Assembly (NCBI GenBank): GCA_020726505.1
Contig: JAHLEZ010000009.1
Span: 1,798,001 to 1,862,000 of the forward strand
Origin: Leptodontidium sp. MPI-SDFR-AT-0119
Lineage: Eukaryota > Ascomycota > Leotiomycetes > Helotiales > Leptodontidiaceae
Direction of reading: 5' to 3'
DNA: 64,000 nt
Both the position numbers and the translations under genes were made by a program. Shown one piece after another: positions 11,253-21,781 of this stretch. The notes under the pieces were generated by a model that was not told the DNA's origin, searched no databases, and was given only the letters and a program-made list of their open reading frames with translations. Position 1 is the first letter of the stretch, and every line of letters starts with the position of its first letter.

Positions 11253-12069
11253 TTAGTTGGATTTTGTATTTATTTGCTAGCGCGGTAGCTAGCTCAGCAG
11301 TTATAAAAGTGCTTTATAAAGAGTGGTTATTTGAATCTAGCGTTCGATATTCGATATTATAGCTTTCACTAATAATAAATCAGTAGCTATTAAGAAAGTC
11401 ACCGGAGACGATTGATATTAAATTAACTATAAATAAAACTCTTTAAAATAGATTAATTACTTACAGATAATTTGCGCTTGATTCGCTATAGCTATTAAGT
11501 GATGGCGTTGAGGTAAGTTAAGCGAGATAAGCGATATTTAAAGAAGAAGATATATTTAATAAGAAGATATTTCTTTATAATCGTAGTATAAGACTAATCA
11601 AGCTAATGACTAAGCAATATCATTCCTTAACTCACTAATTAATTATTGAACTTATTAAGTCTTAATATATAAGTGATAATCTTTAAGAAAAATTAGTTTA
11701 AGAATTTTTAAGTTTTAAAATAAAATAAAAAATAAAATTCTTAATAATAAACTAGTAGTGACTAATATTTTAGTACTTTTTTCTGGCTAGAACACTGTAT
11801 TGTATTTAATAACGATTTTAGAAATAAAGAGTTTTTAAAAATATTAATTATAAGGCTTTAAAAGTAATAAAATAAAAATAAAAAAATTCTCAAAATATTT
11901 GGTCCCGCCAAGACTTTACTTATATAATAAAATCAATTCAAGCGCTAGCCCGATCGGGACAAAAGTGGGTCCGTTAGAGCGCTAGCATTTAGGCGCATAT
12001 AATGGATTAAACAGTTTCTCAATTACTATAAGTTCTCAAAATTGTCGTGTTTGAAGCGGTCCGACTGTA

Positions 12070-12685
12070 CGATGAGAGACTTCAGCATCTCTCATCTCTT
12101 TAGGGACCAGCCAACTAATAACGTTGGTCAGCGGCCACAGCTTTTGAGCCATGCCAAGAAGAGCTGCTCCAGCTACCCAATTGAAGAGTATCTGGATCCA
12201 CGGCTAGATACGGAATTAGCAAACTCTACGCATACAACAAGGTTACTAACACGTAGATCAGAGCTTTGAAGGGATTCGAATGAATCACTAAATACTAAAT
12301 CTCCAGTGATATCGAAAAAGGCAAAGTTGAACCATTTGCAGCTGTCAAAGGATTCGGCTGTATTTTTTGCAGTTCAACTATTAACTGGTTGATATATTTC
12401 AGGACAGTAGCTTCTTGTTCTCGTAAACTCTTATTCGAGACCGCGTGCGAAATACTCGCCCAAGGCAAGTTATCGTCTGAAGCAAAAGCCTTCACGAAAA
12501 ATCCTCTACGTACCTTAATTTGCTATGCTCGAAGTCGTCAGTCTCAAAAATTAAGCCGCTTATGCCACTGGAAGGAGGAAGAAATGAATGATCTTTCTGA
12601 AGTTGATGTTTGTTGGTTGGCTTTAAGTAAATGCCTTTCCATGCGTCAGTGGTGATAAAAGATAATTCGTTTGGGGCAAGGCGGA
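12070..12685. other. Region between transposon and exonuclease pseudogene, no supported gene
   Basis: Normal composition resumes right after the transposon end. Open stretches of 60-90 codons occur on both strands around 12295-12655, but I recognise no domain and no credible intron structure. It may hold exons of the dead exonuclease gene or of an unknown neighbour. Confidence 0.3.
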
Positions 12686-12689
12686 CAAC

Positions 12690-13136
12690 GGGTCCATATC
12701 GGTTATGGAGTTCAAGAATTTTGTAAGTAAGAAGACCCCGGGCGAGGGTAAGACCTTGAAAGGAATTCTGGAGTCTGATACAATTCCGAAAGTCTTCTTC
12801 GACGTCCGCAATGATTCCGATGCGCTATTCAGCCATTACGGTATCAAGCTTGCTTGCGTTCATGACCTCTAACTCATGGAACTCGTAACACGAAGCTTCT
12901 CTAGGAGATGTGTTAATGGGTTAACGAAATATATTAAGAGGGATATAACTTTGTCGATGAGCGAGAGGAAGGTGTGGAAAGAAACTAAAGAAAAAGAGCT
13001 GAACTTGTTTACGCCCGAGCGTAAGGGCAAATATAAGGTGTTTAACGTTCGTTTATTACTTGAAGATGTTTTGTTATATTATATTTAGGATGTCCACTTT
13101 ATGCCCAAGCTTTGGCAACATTACAACTCTAATTGA
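12690..13136 (+). pseudogene. 3'-5' exonuclease (DEDD, RNase D/WRN-like) pseudogene
   Basis: A continuous frame encodes a segment with FFDVRNDSDALFSHYG (Exo II-like Asp residues), ELVTRSFSRRCVNGLTK and DVHFMPKLW with the preceding Tyr (Exo III, YxxxD). This matches fungal proteins with a 3'-5' exonuclease domain. The frame is interrupted only by TAA at 12870-12872 and TAG at 13086-13088. Both fall where family members have Gln (HDL-Q-LMEL and YI-Q-DV), so both are CAA/CAG to TAA/TAG changes. The 5' end is uncertain. Wild-type relatives would degrade nucleic acid 3' to 5'; this copy cannot make a full protein unless stops are read through. It is flanked by RIP-damaged repeats. Confidence 0.65.
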
Positions 13137-13190
13137 CAATCGCTTAGGCAGCGAAAGTATAACGGGCTAGAAAAGATCGAGTTGCCTTAC

Positions 13191-13785
13191 TGTTACGGCT
13201 GGCAAGAGGTTGATACGGCAAGTTGACTTAAGCTTTATATTTGGGCCTAAAGCTACGCTTAGAATCGAGAAGAAAAGACAAGGAGAAAAGGAGAGCTCTT
13301 TATAAGAGGGAGCTCGAGTATAAATACATGAAGGACCCTCCTAATGGGGCCTAGCGTAGTCGAACGCCATTCACATCAACATGTCGCAGGTGTTAGATTT
13401 TGACTTCGGTAACTCGTGCCGATTCTACGCGAGAATAGCCGGAGTAATCTCCACTGCTTACGCGGACCGGAAATTACTCTCGTATTCGATTACGTAGTCC
13501 GTAAGAGCCACGTAATCGATTACGTAGTCGTCGAAGCTTCTAGAGAAGCTAATATTGTATATAACTACCGAAGAGCCTTATGGCTCTTCTCTCAAGCAAG
13601 CAAGCAATCTACTTTGTCTCTAATCACGTGTTCACCTACTGCGCTTCCTCTCTTCTGATTGGCTCACCTATTTTCACAGCAGGCTCGCCACCTAGTCTTC
13701 CCTATCGGGCTTAGCGCCGTCGCATAGCCCGTGATGCTACGAGCCCGTGTCGGTTAGAATACGAGGCGCATCGTAGGTCGTAACA
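13191..13785 (-). mobile_element. Solo LTR, family A, copy 2 (302 bp plus nested insertion)
   Basis: On the minus strand it begins TGTTACGACC and ends GCCGTAACA, collinear with the LTR at 5495-5796. It is flanked by its own 5-bp duplication CTTAC (13186-13190 and 13786-13790). Subtracting the nested 288-bp LTR and its 5-bp duplication leaves exactly 302 bp. Few differences from copy 1 are visible and many are transitions. Two independent insertions of the same family in opposite orientation lie 8 kb apart. Confidence 0.88.
13391..13678 (+). mobile_element. Solo LTR, family B (288 bp), nested inside the family A LTR
   Basis: Begins TGTTAGATTTTGAC and ends CCTATTTTCACA, flanked by the duplication GCAGG at 13386-13390 and 13679-13683. 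The uninterrupted site is visible in the family A LTR at about 5608 (CATGC on the other strand). TG...CA ends and the 5-bp duplication identify a solo LTR; orientation is arbitrary. The interior contains a direct repeat of CGATTACGTAGTC. Confidence 0.85.
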
Positions 13786-13790
13786 CTTAC

Positions 13791-14735
13791 TATAGACTAT
13801 AGTATTTAACGGCAAAGGAAAGTATATGGCCTTGGGCCTCTAGGCTAGAAGTAGTATGGAATCTGGACCGTCTTATAACACCTAATATTAATTACTTTTT
13901 TATCTTATATACTTGGCTATATAGAATTAGGGTCTTAGTAAAGAAGGAGACTGTAGTAGGAGCGCCTATCCCCTTAATAGTAGAGAGCTGTCGCGCGGCT
14001 ATAACTTATGTTTTCTAGTTTTAGTACTGTTGTTTTTATATAAATTACTATATAATAGCTTATACCTTAGGGATAAGGCTTCTTAAACAGCCTTAACTAA
14101 TTTAAAATAATAGAGATTCTTCCCTTAAACTCTTACGCCGTTTAACCCCATTTCTCTAAGAGAACCTCCGTAACTAATATACCGCGTCTTAAAGCGGTTT
14201 AGATCTTGTCCTAATCGCGAGGATATATAAGAGTCAATAGTAAACTACTCGCTAGTATAACTAGTTATACACGGCTAAGAGGTCTTTAAGTTAGATACTC
14301 GAGAAAATACTGAGATTACTTAGTCTTGATCTTATATCGTATACGAGTAGTTGACTAGGATATTTTAAGATATAGTTGACTAAGAGATATTAGTAAATGG
14401 ATCTATTAGGGTAATGCCTCTTTGTTATCTTTAGTTATATATAGCTTACGTCGTGAAAGGACGTAAAAAGCTAATCGAAATTCTCGTCGTGTAAAAAACA
14501 ATAGAAAAGGCTGTAATAACTGTAAGCGCCACGACGTACCACTAAATAGTATTTATCTCCGAGAGGTCTAATAAGATTAATATATAGAGACCGAATTTAC
14601 CGAGTTATAGAAACGATGTAGGTCCTAATAGATTGGTTTATAAGAACGCATTTAAGCCAGAAGCGGTATATACCCCACTATTTTAAGCTTTCGCTGCGGC
14701 CTCGTCTCTTTTCTTTCTTAATAATAATAAACAAT
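13791..14735. repeat. RIP-degraded AT-rich block
   Basis: Stop-filled, TpA-rich sequence like that at 4080-6950, without a usable frame. A fragment encoding KGCNNCKRH-type residues near 14505 could be a decayed Cys-rich motif, but the context is too damaged to identify it. Confidence 0.5.
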
Positions 14736-14935
14736 TGTCAACCTCTACCACAACTCCAGATTCGCGTTACAGATTTTATGACGATTTCAAAAGACTTAAA
14801 CACCTCATTGCTAGAGTTCGGAGATCTGCGGAGTTGATTCGACGCCTCTGACGCGCTTAGTGCTAAGTCGAGTTCACTTTTCTCTAACATATCTACAACT
14901 TCATTCCCAACCTCAAATTCCGTCACTACGGGGAT

Positions 14936-15502
14936 ATGCTAAGTAGTGCCATGGAGGCGTTGCGCAGTCGAGTCACAAATACAACTTACAAACTATATAC
15001 TCAGCAAGGTCCAGGTTCGTCTAGAGCTTTCCTTTCTAGCCTCTCCACCTTATACACGTTGCCGAATGAGGATTTCGCCCGCCTCTGTACTAGCATTCAT
15101 CGAGCTTCCACCTCCTGCGACCCTGACACCCCTCCTTCCATCGACGCAGGGTCTCCTTCAGCAGACTCGAGCAAGGAAGAGAGGACTAAAAACCTAGGCA
15201 AAGGGAGTCGGGAGGCAAAGCTCGAGAAATTCATCGCGATTGGTAGAGAGGCTCTACTTCAACTTATCAATCAACATTAGGAACGGCTCGCTAGTGGTCT
15301 CAAGGTGCAAGAACTCCAAGGTAATCCTTTCAGTAGCGACAAGCGGATGCGGCGAATCTACTATTATCACGAACTCCGAAGAATCCGACTGGACACAGAG
15401 CTACATTAGTTGTGGCGGGCAGTGTCGTTGATTAGGAACCTGCACGACTTCCAGGAACATTTAGGGGAGAGTGGCCATTGTGGATTGGTTGAAAGAGGTT
15501 GA
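14936..15502 (+). pseudogene. Unrecognised gene with two in-frame TAG codons
   Basis: The frame starts at ATG 14936 (or ATG 14951) and runs to TGA at 15500-15502 with only two interruptions, TAG at 15278-15280 and 15407-15409. Each follows a CAT codon, and CAT CAG to CAT TAG would explain both. The product would be about 188 residues: an N-terminal Ser/Thr-rich half, then a basic helical region (KRMRRIYYYHELRRIRLD) and LIRNLHDFQEHLGESG. I do not recognise the family. Persistence of one frame through both stops argues for recent inactivation by C to T change rather than random open sequence. Confidence 0.45.
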
Positions 15503-15720
15503 GGGTGGTGAGATGCGGATGTTTGAGGGAGTAGGACTAGATTATTATAGTGGAACTACTCGTTACTTTATTCCCGAGGAATTCTAACATATAACCTCTC
15601 CTAGTCGACCTCTTCCTCCAGTTGCAGAGTCAAGTTCAAAATCAAGAGATCAAGAGATTCTAAAGGCAATTATGCCACTGCGGGACAGTCAAAAAATTTC
15701 ACATTACTCGCCTAGACGCT

Positions 15721-16257
15721 TCAAGTCGGCTACTAATAATCCCTTTCCCAGACTTGATGATTGCCTATCACACCTAGGATCTAAAGCTGACAAATCTCGA
15801 GGACGAGAAGTGGTGGATCAGAGGAGATAGGTATTTAGCCGGTACGTGTGCCTGTCGGTCTTGTAGGCTGGCCAGTGGATTCGAGATCTAGGAATGGACT
15901 TTTGTGCCAAAGAGTAACATCTTCTTTAATACGCAAGCGGAGAAGAACCTACCACTTGATTTTGCGGATGAGGGGATCAAGAGCGTGTTAAAGAGTTATG
16001 AGAGTATTGAGGGAGTGGTCAGGGAGTTTTGTGGAAAGTGTGGAGCGATAGTTTTCTGGCGAAAGTGGAGATCGGAGCTGATTGATGTTAGTGTTGGGTT
16101 ATTGGAGGCAGAAGAGGGGGAGAGAGCCGAAAAGTGGCTGGATTGGTGGACCGAGAGGGTGAGTTTTGAGGAGGGCGCTGTCGCGCATGGGCGTTCTCTT
16201 GTCGACGGATTGCAAAAGGGCATTGCGGCGTGGGGAGGGAAAAGAGAAGCCGCATAG
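15721..16257 (+). pseudogene. GFA-domain (glutathione-dependent formaldehyde-activating/CENP-V-like) protein, broken
   Basis: A single frame encodes KWWIRGDRYLAGTCACRSCR, then WTFVPKSNIFF, then REFCGKCGAIVFW and DVSVGLLEAEEGERAEKWL. The CxCxxC and CxxC pairs are the zinc ligands of the GFA/DUF636 fold. Stops at 15775-15777 and 15889-15891 are both TAG. The second sits in GFEI-x-EWTF, where Gln is expected. Visible homology begins near 15721, so the N-terminal part and start codon are not defined. Stop TAG at 16255-16257. Family members are small zinc proteins; enzymatic role is mostly unknown. Without the two stops the C-terminal half is undamaged. Confidence 0.68.
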
Positions 16258-16431
16258 TCCAACCATATTGTTTCGAAGACATCTGAGATAGCGGCGATTA
16301 TCGACAGCACGCCTCTCTAGCCACGGCCTCTTGGGGCCATCATAACAAGAAAATAAATCCTCGATACAGCACGTCCAAAAAACTAGAAGATGTTTTGACT
16401 TCTTCACTTGATTATTACTTTGTAGGCGCCC

Positions 16432-16851
16432 ATGACTAGCGTAAGTGGTGGCGTAACGCAAGCAATTGCCGAGGACTACCTAACTCAAGTGATGTTCACT
16501 CAATAACTACAATACAGCTTACCAGATCATCACAACCTACAAGTCCCAGACAACTCCGTATGTTATCATCATGACGGCTACCCAAGGCGCAAGAATCCAA
16601 GCCACGGCAATATCATTTGGGGCAATGGGGACTACGACCTCGACGTTGAGACCGACGATTGGGTGGTATATGCATGCGTTGCTAGGAGGGACCTTGGGTT
16701 ACGCTTCGGACCACCATTGACAATGACTGGAATATGCAACTCGGCAGAGCAAGCTTGGGAAGAGCTGGATAGAATGCTAGGTGTATGGGCAGGGCAGATA
16801 CAGAGCGGACACCGGGTAACAAAGGCTCAGGGTGTCTCTTACGTAACATGA
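16432..16851 (+). pseudogene. Small unrecognised protein gene with one in-frame TAA
   Basis: ATG at 16432 opens a frame that reaches TGA at 16849-16851 with one interruption, TAA at 16504-16506 directly after CAA (Gln expected if CAA to TAA). The product would be 139 residues, with CYHHDGYPRRKNPSHGNIIWGNGDYDLDVETDDW in its middle and WEELDRMLGVWAGQI near the end. The Asp/Trp-rich composition looks protein-like. I do not recognise the family. A translation start after the stop is possible, but no good downstream ATG precedes the conserved-looking part. Confidence 0.4.
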
Positions 16852-18143
16852 CGTGGGGCCTACAACAGCAAAACCCTTTCGATTTCGGGATTGCTGTCTA
16901 TAGTAAATGTGTTAACTCAATCACCCTGTCTGATATAGACAATGAACGTTCGAAAGAGAAAATTCTCGGAGTTCCAATCATGCGAAAGTAGTAACCATCT
17001 GATTGTTTACGGAACCTAATTGGAGGTTGATAATGAATACGGAGAGAGAAGTTAAGCGCGATGTCTAACATTTATACGGCCACGGACCAAATTCCTAGCC
17101 ATTGTTGTCTCCCCAGGCGTTTGATGTCGTCGGGAGGTTGGTTTTTGTTTGTTGCGGAGTTGATGTAGTGCAGAAGCTCGGTGCTTCTCTGCTGCTGATA
17201 TTTAGAATCTTGATCAACGCCTTTGGCTGTGACGGAATTTGGGGTTGGTTGTGAAGGAGAGTTGTGGAGGAGAAGTTGTAGAGCTGCGTTGTGTAATGAG
17301 CTCGAAGCTGCTCGGCGATGGAATGTCTCTTAATCGATAATGACTTCCCTTTACATCCCCGTGAGACCGAAGGAGTCCGTTGGGCTTGAGAACGGAGTCG
17401 GCGCAAACTCTGCTTGGGCCTCTGAGGGCCGTCTGTATGGTAAGGTCTTGCCTTCAAACATAGCACAAAGTCACCGGCAAGGCCAAAAAGAACAAAAACA
17501 GTAGTGGAAAGGGATAGTAATTTGAGATCTATATATGAAATGGAACGCTGTCTATTTGGTCGAACGCACAAACCTTTTTTCACGAAGCTTGACGCCGTGC
17601 ACAATCTGCACATGGCCCTTGAAATCCTGCAAGTGTACAAGAACAAGCCCCTGGGACTTGCACGCTGGGTGATAACACTGCTACTTATCACGAAGTCGTG
17701 GCAGCCGTTCGAAACCTAGTTGTAAGAGGAGAGAGAATACAAAAGATTGAAGTCAACATGAAAGAAAAAAGTATTAATATTACTAATCAGGTATCCTGCC
17801 TATATCTCGCTCTTACTTACTTCTCACTCTCCAAGGCAGCCATCAATCATCATGACAGACATGATGTGATTGATGTCTCCCTTTCATCAAAGCGTACATG
17901 CACAAAGACCCCAAAAACGCTACCTATCTATATCCTATTCTATCCCATCTAACTATCTAAGTTGAGAAGTAACTCTAAACCAAGCCAAAACACCCATGCA
18001 TGAAAACGATCGATCGAATGCCAAAAACCAAAGACAAACAACTCCGCGTTATGCTGTCCTCCGATATTGTATAATTACCCTTTCTTCTTTCCATAATTTG
18101 ATAATCAAAAGAGCAGTCTCCGTATCAATCAGCAATAACACCT
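16852..18143. other. Intergenic region, no supported gene
   Basis: This lies between the broken gene ending at 16851 and the 3' end of the SUR2-like gene. A 198-codon frame on the minus strand (17691-17095) has no domain, low-complexity Ser/Thr/Gln content and no start context I trust. No repeat was recognised. Confidence 0.35.
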
Positions 18144-19312
18144 TCACAATTCCACTTTATCGGCATCGACCTTAAACTGGGCGACCTTCCTATCCCTCGC
18201 ATATCTCGCAGCCGTATCACCCTTGAACATCGTGCCCAGCAGCCCGTCCCAGAACGTGAAAAATGGCTGCGAGAAATTCGTCTTGATGCCCCAGCTCTGG
18301 TGGTGGATATCGTGGTACCCGGCATTATTGCTCGTGATGTGCTGAATCGGGTCCCAGGGTAGGGAATAGCCGCAGTGGTCGTCGACGGTCTTGAGCGTTG
18401 AGGCCCCGAAGAAGACCATGCCTTGACGAGGTGTCATACCGGCCACTTCATAGGCTATGGTGGCGCCGAGGGTGTCGAGGAGGAATCCCTCGAAGGGGTG
18501 GTTGTAGAGGGCACCATAAGCGTAGGGGACGTAGAGACGGTGGTGGCGAGAGTGGAAGGTTGCTTTTGTCCTGTCAGTAAAGAAGTCAGACGAAACGTAG
18601 ACGGGAGGTTCTTACTATAGAGCCACTTGTTCATATGCATCCAACGATGGAGGAAATACTGCCATGTATCCACGATAATCACACCGAGCAAGAACTGGGC
18701 TGTAGGGATAATAACCCAGTACAATGCCTTCGCGACAGCCAATTCCCATGCCGCAAATGTAGGCACTAGGGATCCGCTCACAACATCCAGCCCCACGTTC
18801 AGAGAAGGATACTTCCCACCCGCTAACAGCCCCGCCAGCATCGGGTGCTCTCCCGCCATGTTCTTTGAGATCGCAGCTGCGTTGAGTCCAACCAGTGCCA
18901 GAAGCTGCGGCAGAGCTCGCTGTGCAATCCGTAACCTCGTAGCGAATACTGCAACATCATAATCCGCCTTTCCAGTCATATCTTCCGGCTCCGTTAGGCC
19001 CAGGATCGCTCCAACTACCGTTTGGATGACTTGTTGTATTATAACATCGCGTGCTACTTCGTATCTCGAGACATGGTTTCTCTTGAGGATCTCGGCCGGT
19101 GTATGTAGTCTGTACTGCGGCCAGATATCGTAGATGTCAATGACGTGGAAGAACATCGATACGACCCAGTATGTAAGGATTGGAATGATCAGAATGAGGT
19201 AGAAGTCAGGACAAAAGGACAGGAGCGGTTGCATCGGGGTAAGGGTATAGGAGGGTAGAGGCGGGAGATCGTTCATTGCAGAAGCATTCGCGGCGAGGGT
19301 AATGTTGACCAT
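18144..19312 (-). CDS. Sterol desaturase/fatty-acid hydroxylase superfamily, SUR2-like sphinganine C4-hydroxylase, intact
   Basis: Two exons, 19312-18616 and 18562-18144, with a 53-bp intron (GTAAGA...AAAAG), give 371 aa. An N-terminal membrane segment (FYLILIIPILTYWVVSMFF) and a second near residue 200 are followed by the di-iron His clusters HRWMH, HSRHH (across the splice junction: WLYTTFHSRHHRLYVP) and HDIHH. GALYNHPFEGFLLD matches C4-hydroxylases that convert dihydrosphingosine to phytosphingosine at the ER. Length and motif order are normal, and no premature stop is seen. An alternative is another member of the superfamily acting on sterols or alkanes; sphingolipid hydroxylation is the best guess. 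It stands alone among broken genes. Confidence 0.85.
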
Positions 19313-20538
19313 TTCTGCTGGCTTTCAATAGCAGTTATCGTGGTGCGCACGAAGGAATGTAAAGCGTGGGAAGGTGCGAAGTTGAGGGAGAAGGAGAGTG
19401 ATGTCGTAGAGCACCTATCAAATCTCGCTTAAGCTTTTTCTATCCGTCACTCCCGCGATCTCCTGTTCGAGCCTCCTGATTTTGCTCTGCAAACGGCCCA
19501 AGGATGAGATGTTCACAGTTGCGGAACCGGCAAAAGAATGTTGGAGGTTATTGGCGAAGTCTTGCTGTTTATGTATTGGATTATAAGTTGTGGTCTTCAT
19601 AACTCAAAATATGAATTGCTCGTTGCTTATGTCATGATTCACTGCCTTTCTTCTGCCCCACCAGCCACAATCATGCAATGTAGGGGCTGTCACGAGACCA
19701 TGGCGGAACTGGAGGAATCGAACCCATGTAAATAGTACTAGTGCCCTTTAGGCTTAGCCGGGCGGAATAGACCTTCATCATCACAATCATGCATCAAGGT
19801 GACCCGGCAGCGAGCCCGAGGTGACGTGTGGCAAGAATGGAGGCCTGAAAATCAGCTCAGGTATCAAAATTTCTTGCTAACCTCAACTGGCTAACACCAA
19901 ATCTGCCCTCCACAAAGGCCATGCGCGATTTTTCAAGCTGATAGAAATGGAGCAGCGAGAGCTCAAGGTATGTGGAAGAGCTCTACCCGAAGTGAATTTT
20001 TTTGATCTGTCCATCTAATATCGCAATACTATTCAGCTCGAACTTGAAACATCATGAGGCATTCATTTAAGAACTCAACATTCTATATTATGTTTACCGC
20101 TACTTTTGCACTTTTGAAACTATCTCGGGTATCATGACGAGAAATTGAAAGTCATTAAGCAAGTTGCGACTAGTACATTCCACATCTTTTCATCGCTGAG
20201 CCATCATAACGCAGCCAAGGAAAACATGGAGTTCAATCATGTCGGTCCGTTTTATCAAACAAGCGTAGATGCTCAGCCAGAATTCTTCGTCTTCCGTCTT
20301 CCCCATCGCCATTTTCCCTCCGTAGCTTCCTCGATAAGTACTCTGAGCCTTCAAGCACACACGTCTCTCCTCCGGATACTGTGAGGCTGTCCATAACTCG
20401 GGTCGATCAAAACAGAGAGACTGTAATGCTAGTTCAGCTCGGTTCGGTTCTGTTCGGTCAAGCAAGCGCAGTTGCTCCAGCTACCGTATTCTCTCCTCAC
20501 AACAACTAATCTCTCCTATCCCCCATCCCCCCAACATT
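19313..20538. other. Intergenic region upstream of the SUR2-like gene
   Basis: No supported coding sequence. It should contain the SUR2-like promoter, but no clear TATA element was seen close to the ATG. A tRNA-like T-arm at about 19706-19733 on the minus strand has no matching acceptor stem. Confidence 0.35.
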
Positions 20539-20823
20539 TTAACGAAGTACCACCCTACTAGAGTCTGCCCATCTTTTCTTCAATCTCCCCATTATACCGC
20601 CTAACCTCTCATTCTCCTCCTCCTCCCATTTGCCGTCCCTCTCCAACTCTCGGATGTGCTTTCTCGCAAGCATCAGAACCTCAGCTTTACTGACCTTCTT
20701 CTCTTCACCACCTTCTCCATCTTCTCTCGGTAACGCCGATAGCAACGTTTCAAATTGACCATTTAGTCGATTCCGATACTGTTTCTCGACTTGGTTGTGG
20801 TTAAGACGTGCGTGCTTCGGTGC
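20539..20823 (-). pseudogene. Orphan bHLH exon (E-box type basic helix-loop-helix)
   Basis: After an acceptor-like GGCCAG the frame encodes APKHARLNHNQVEKQYRNRL, a bHLH basic region with the H-E-R pattern of E-box binding proteins. Helix 1 (NGQFETLLSALP), an acidic loop and helix 2 (KKVSKAEVLMLARKHIRELERD) follow, then a charged tail to the stop at 20539. There is no ATG in frame: stops TGA TAA lie just upstream of the acceptor. The preceding 150 bp (pyrimidine-rich on the plus strand, 20885-20935) show no coding exon. It is therefore either the last exon of a gene with distant 5' exons or a truncated remnant. Sterol-regulatory-type bHLH proteins are the nearest fungal match by motif. Confidence 0.55.
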
Positions 20824-21316
20824 CTGGCCAGCTTATCACCAGACAAGAATGAGTCACGGGTTGCGTCACATGACTAGATTTCCTGTATATATACTCCCTC
20901 TCCCTCTCTCTCTCCTTCCCTCCTTAGCTTTAGATCCTCGTATATAGGCATTCTACTTCTTTCAGGGCTTCGACCTATTTGCTTAGTGTCTCCCCTGAAT
21001 ACTAAGTATCCGGGCCTTCACATTTAGTCAGCTCCGGAGTCACATCACCATTATTTTATGCTTGCCTCTCGACAGTGAGCAACTCACCTTCCCAGCCATG
21101 CACCACTAATTGATTCCAATCCTACACCAGACTACCCCTCCGCCGCCATACGTGAGGTGAACTATGGAGCGACTGTTGCGCGTTCTGCCATGAGCAATAC
21201 TGTGTGCTAGCCCCCGACGCCTGGCAATCTATGGTTCGCGCTGGTATACTCTGGAGACTTCGAATTACTTATGCTGCTTAGCTCTAGGCTGTGCATATCT
21301 ATCCGCCAAGAATTTC
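20824..21316. other. Intergenic, with a pyrimidine-rich tract
   Basis: A CT-rich simple-sequence stretch lies at about 20895-20932 beside a TATATATA string. No gene is supported. It could be the promoter of the bHLH gene or of the Zn2Cys6 gene. Confidence 0.3.
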
Positions 21317-21781
21317 TTGCATGGCATAGACCACCCCCCACCAGTTATGTCGTTTCGCAAAATTCGTCCCTCATTTGGAGATAACAGCGCTTCGACGAGC
21401 GATCCATATCAATCCCCGTCTGAGTCCATGGGATCTGGTCAACGCCGGAACTGCCGTGAGAAAGAAGCTGCAGAGAACAGTACCCGGCCTTTCAAACGCC
21501 GAAGGGCCCCAGGATCCGTAACACAGAATGCTTGTCTCGGCTGGAAGAAGGCTAGAGCAAAGGTTAGCTGTTTCCTGTATGGTCTGACGTTGACATTTGC
21601 GCGCAGTGCACAATGCTAATTCGAGGATCTGCGCTAACTCTTCCAGTGTGATGGTTCAAAACCATGCAAAAGATGTGTGACGCGAGGGGAGACCTCTGGG
21701 TGCATTTACGAGGTTCATATTAAGCATGCGAAAGAGGAATTGGTTAAGGAGATCAAGGAGCTTAGGGTCCTGCTAGCCTAA
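21317..21781 (+). pseudogene. Zn2Cys6 transcription factor, N-terminal part with premature stop
   Basis: Exon 1 (21317-21562) and exon 2 (21647-21781) are separated by an 84-bp intron (GTTAGC...TTCCAG) placed inside the zinc cluster, a common position in this family. The cluster reads NACLGWKKARAK then CDGSKPCKRCVTRGETSGCIY. The first Cys pair is unusual: NACLGWKKARAKC lacks the normal CxxC, so one zinc ligand is apparently missing. A linker and coiled coil (KEELVKEIKELRVLLA) follow. TAA at 21779-21781 ends the frame after 126 aa. The next codons (LAKEFHYL) continue helix-like, so CAA to TAA at a Gln is likely. The regulatory middle-homology region was not found downstream. Confidence 0.6.

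Larger units (their letters stand above)
7469..12067 (+). mobile_element. Tc1/mariner-type DNA transposon, 4.6 kb, degenerate
   Basis: Perfect terminal inverted repeats of about 31 bp begin CAGTCGGACCGCTTCAAACA at 7469 and end in the reverse complement at 12067. TA dinucleotides at 7467-7468 and 12068-12069 are the target duplication. The interior carries a multi-exon DDE transposase gene (7913-11252). Flanks inside the TIRs (7500-7910 and 11260-12040) are very AT-rich and gene-free. A 185-bp element with its own target duplication is nested at 10917-11101. The TA duplication and TIR are diagnostic of the IS630/Tc1/mariner superfamily; about 4.4 kb without the insertion is long for it. Confidence 0.88.

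Noticed and set aside
5495..13785. One large element bounded by inverted family A LTRs
   Set aside because: Each copy has its own distinct 5-bp target duplication (AATAC and CTTAC), so they are two independent insertions.
17095..17691. 198-codon open frame on the minus strand
   Set aside because: No domain, low-complexity composition, no start context, and it lies downstream of the SUR2-like gene; length alone is not enough.
19700..19775. tRNA gene on the minus strand (GGGTTCGATTCC T-arm-like motif and CCGCCA end)
   Set aside because: The expected 5' acceptor strand is absent, and no D-arm or anticodon arm folds in the 75 bases upstream; chance or a decayed fragment.
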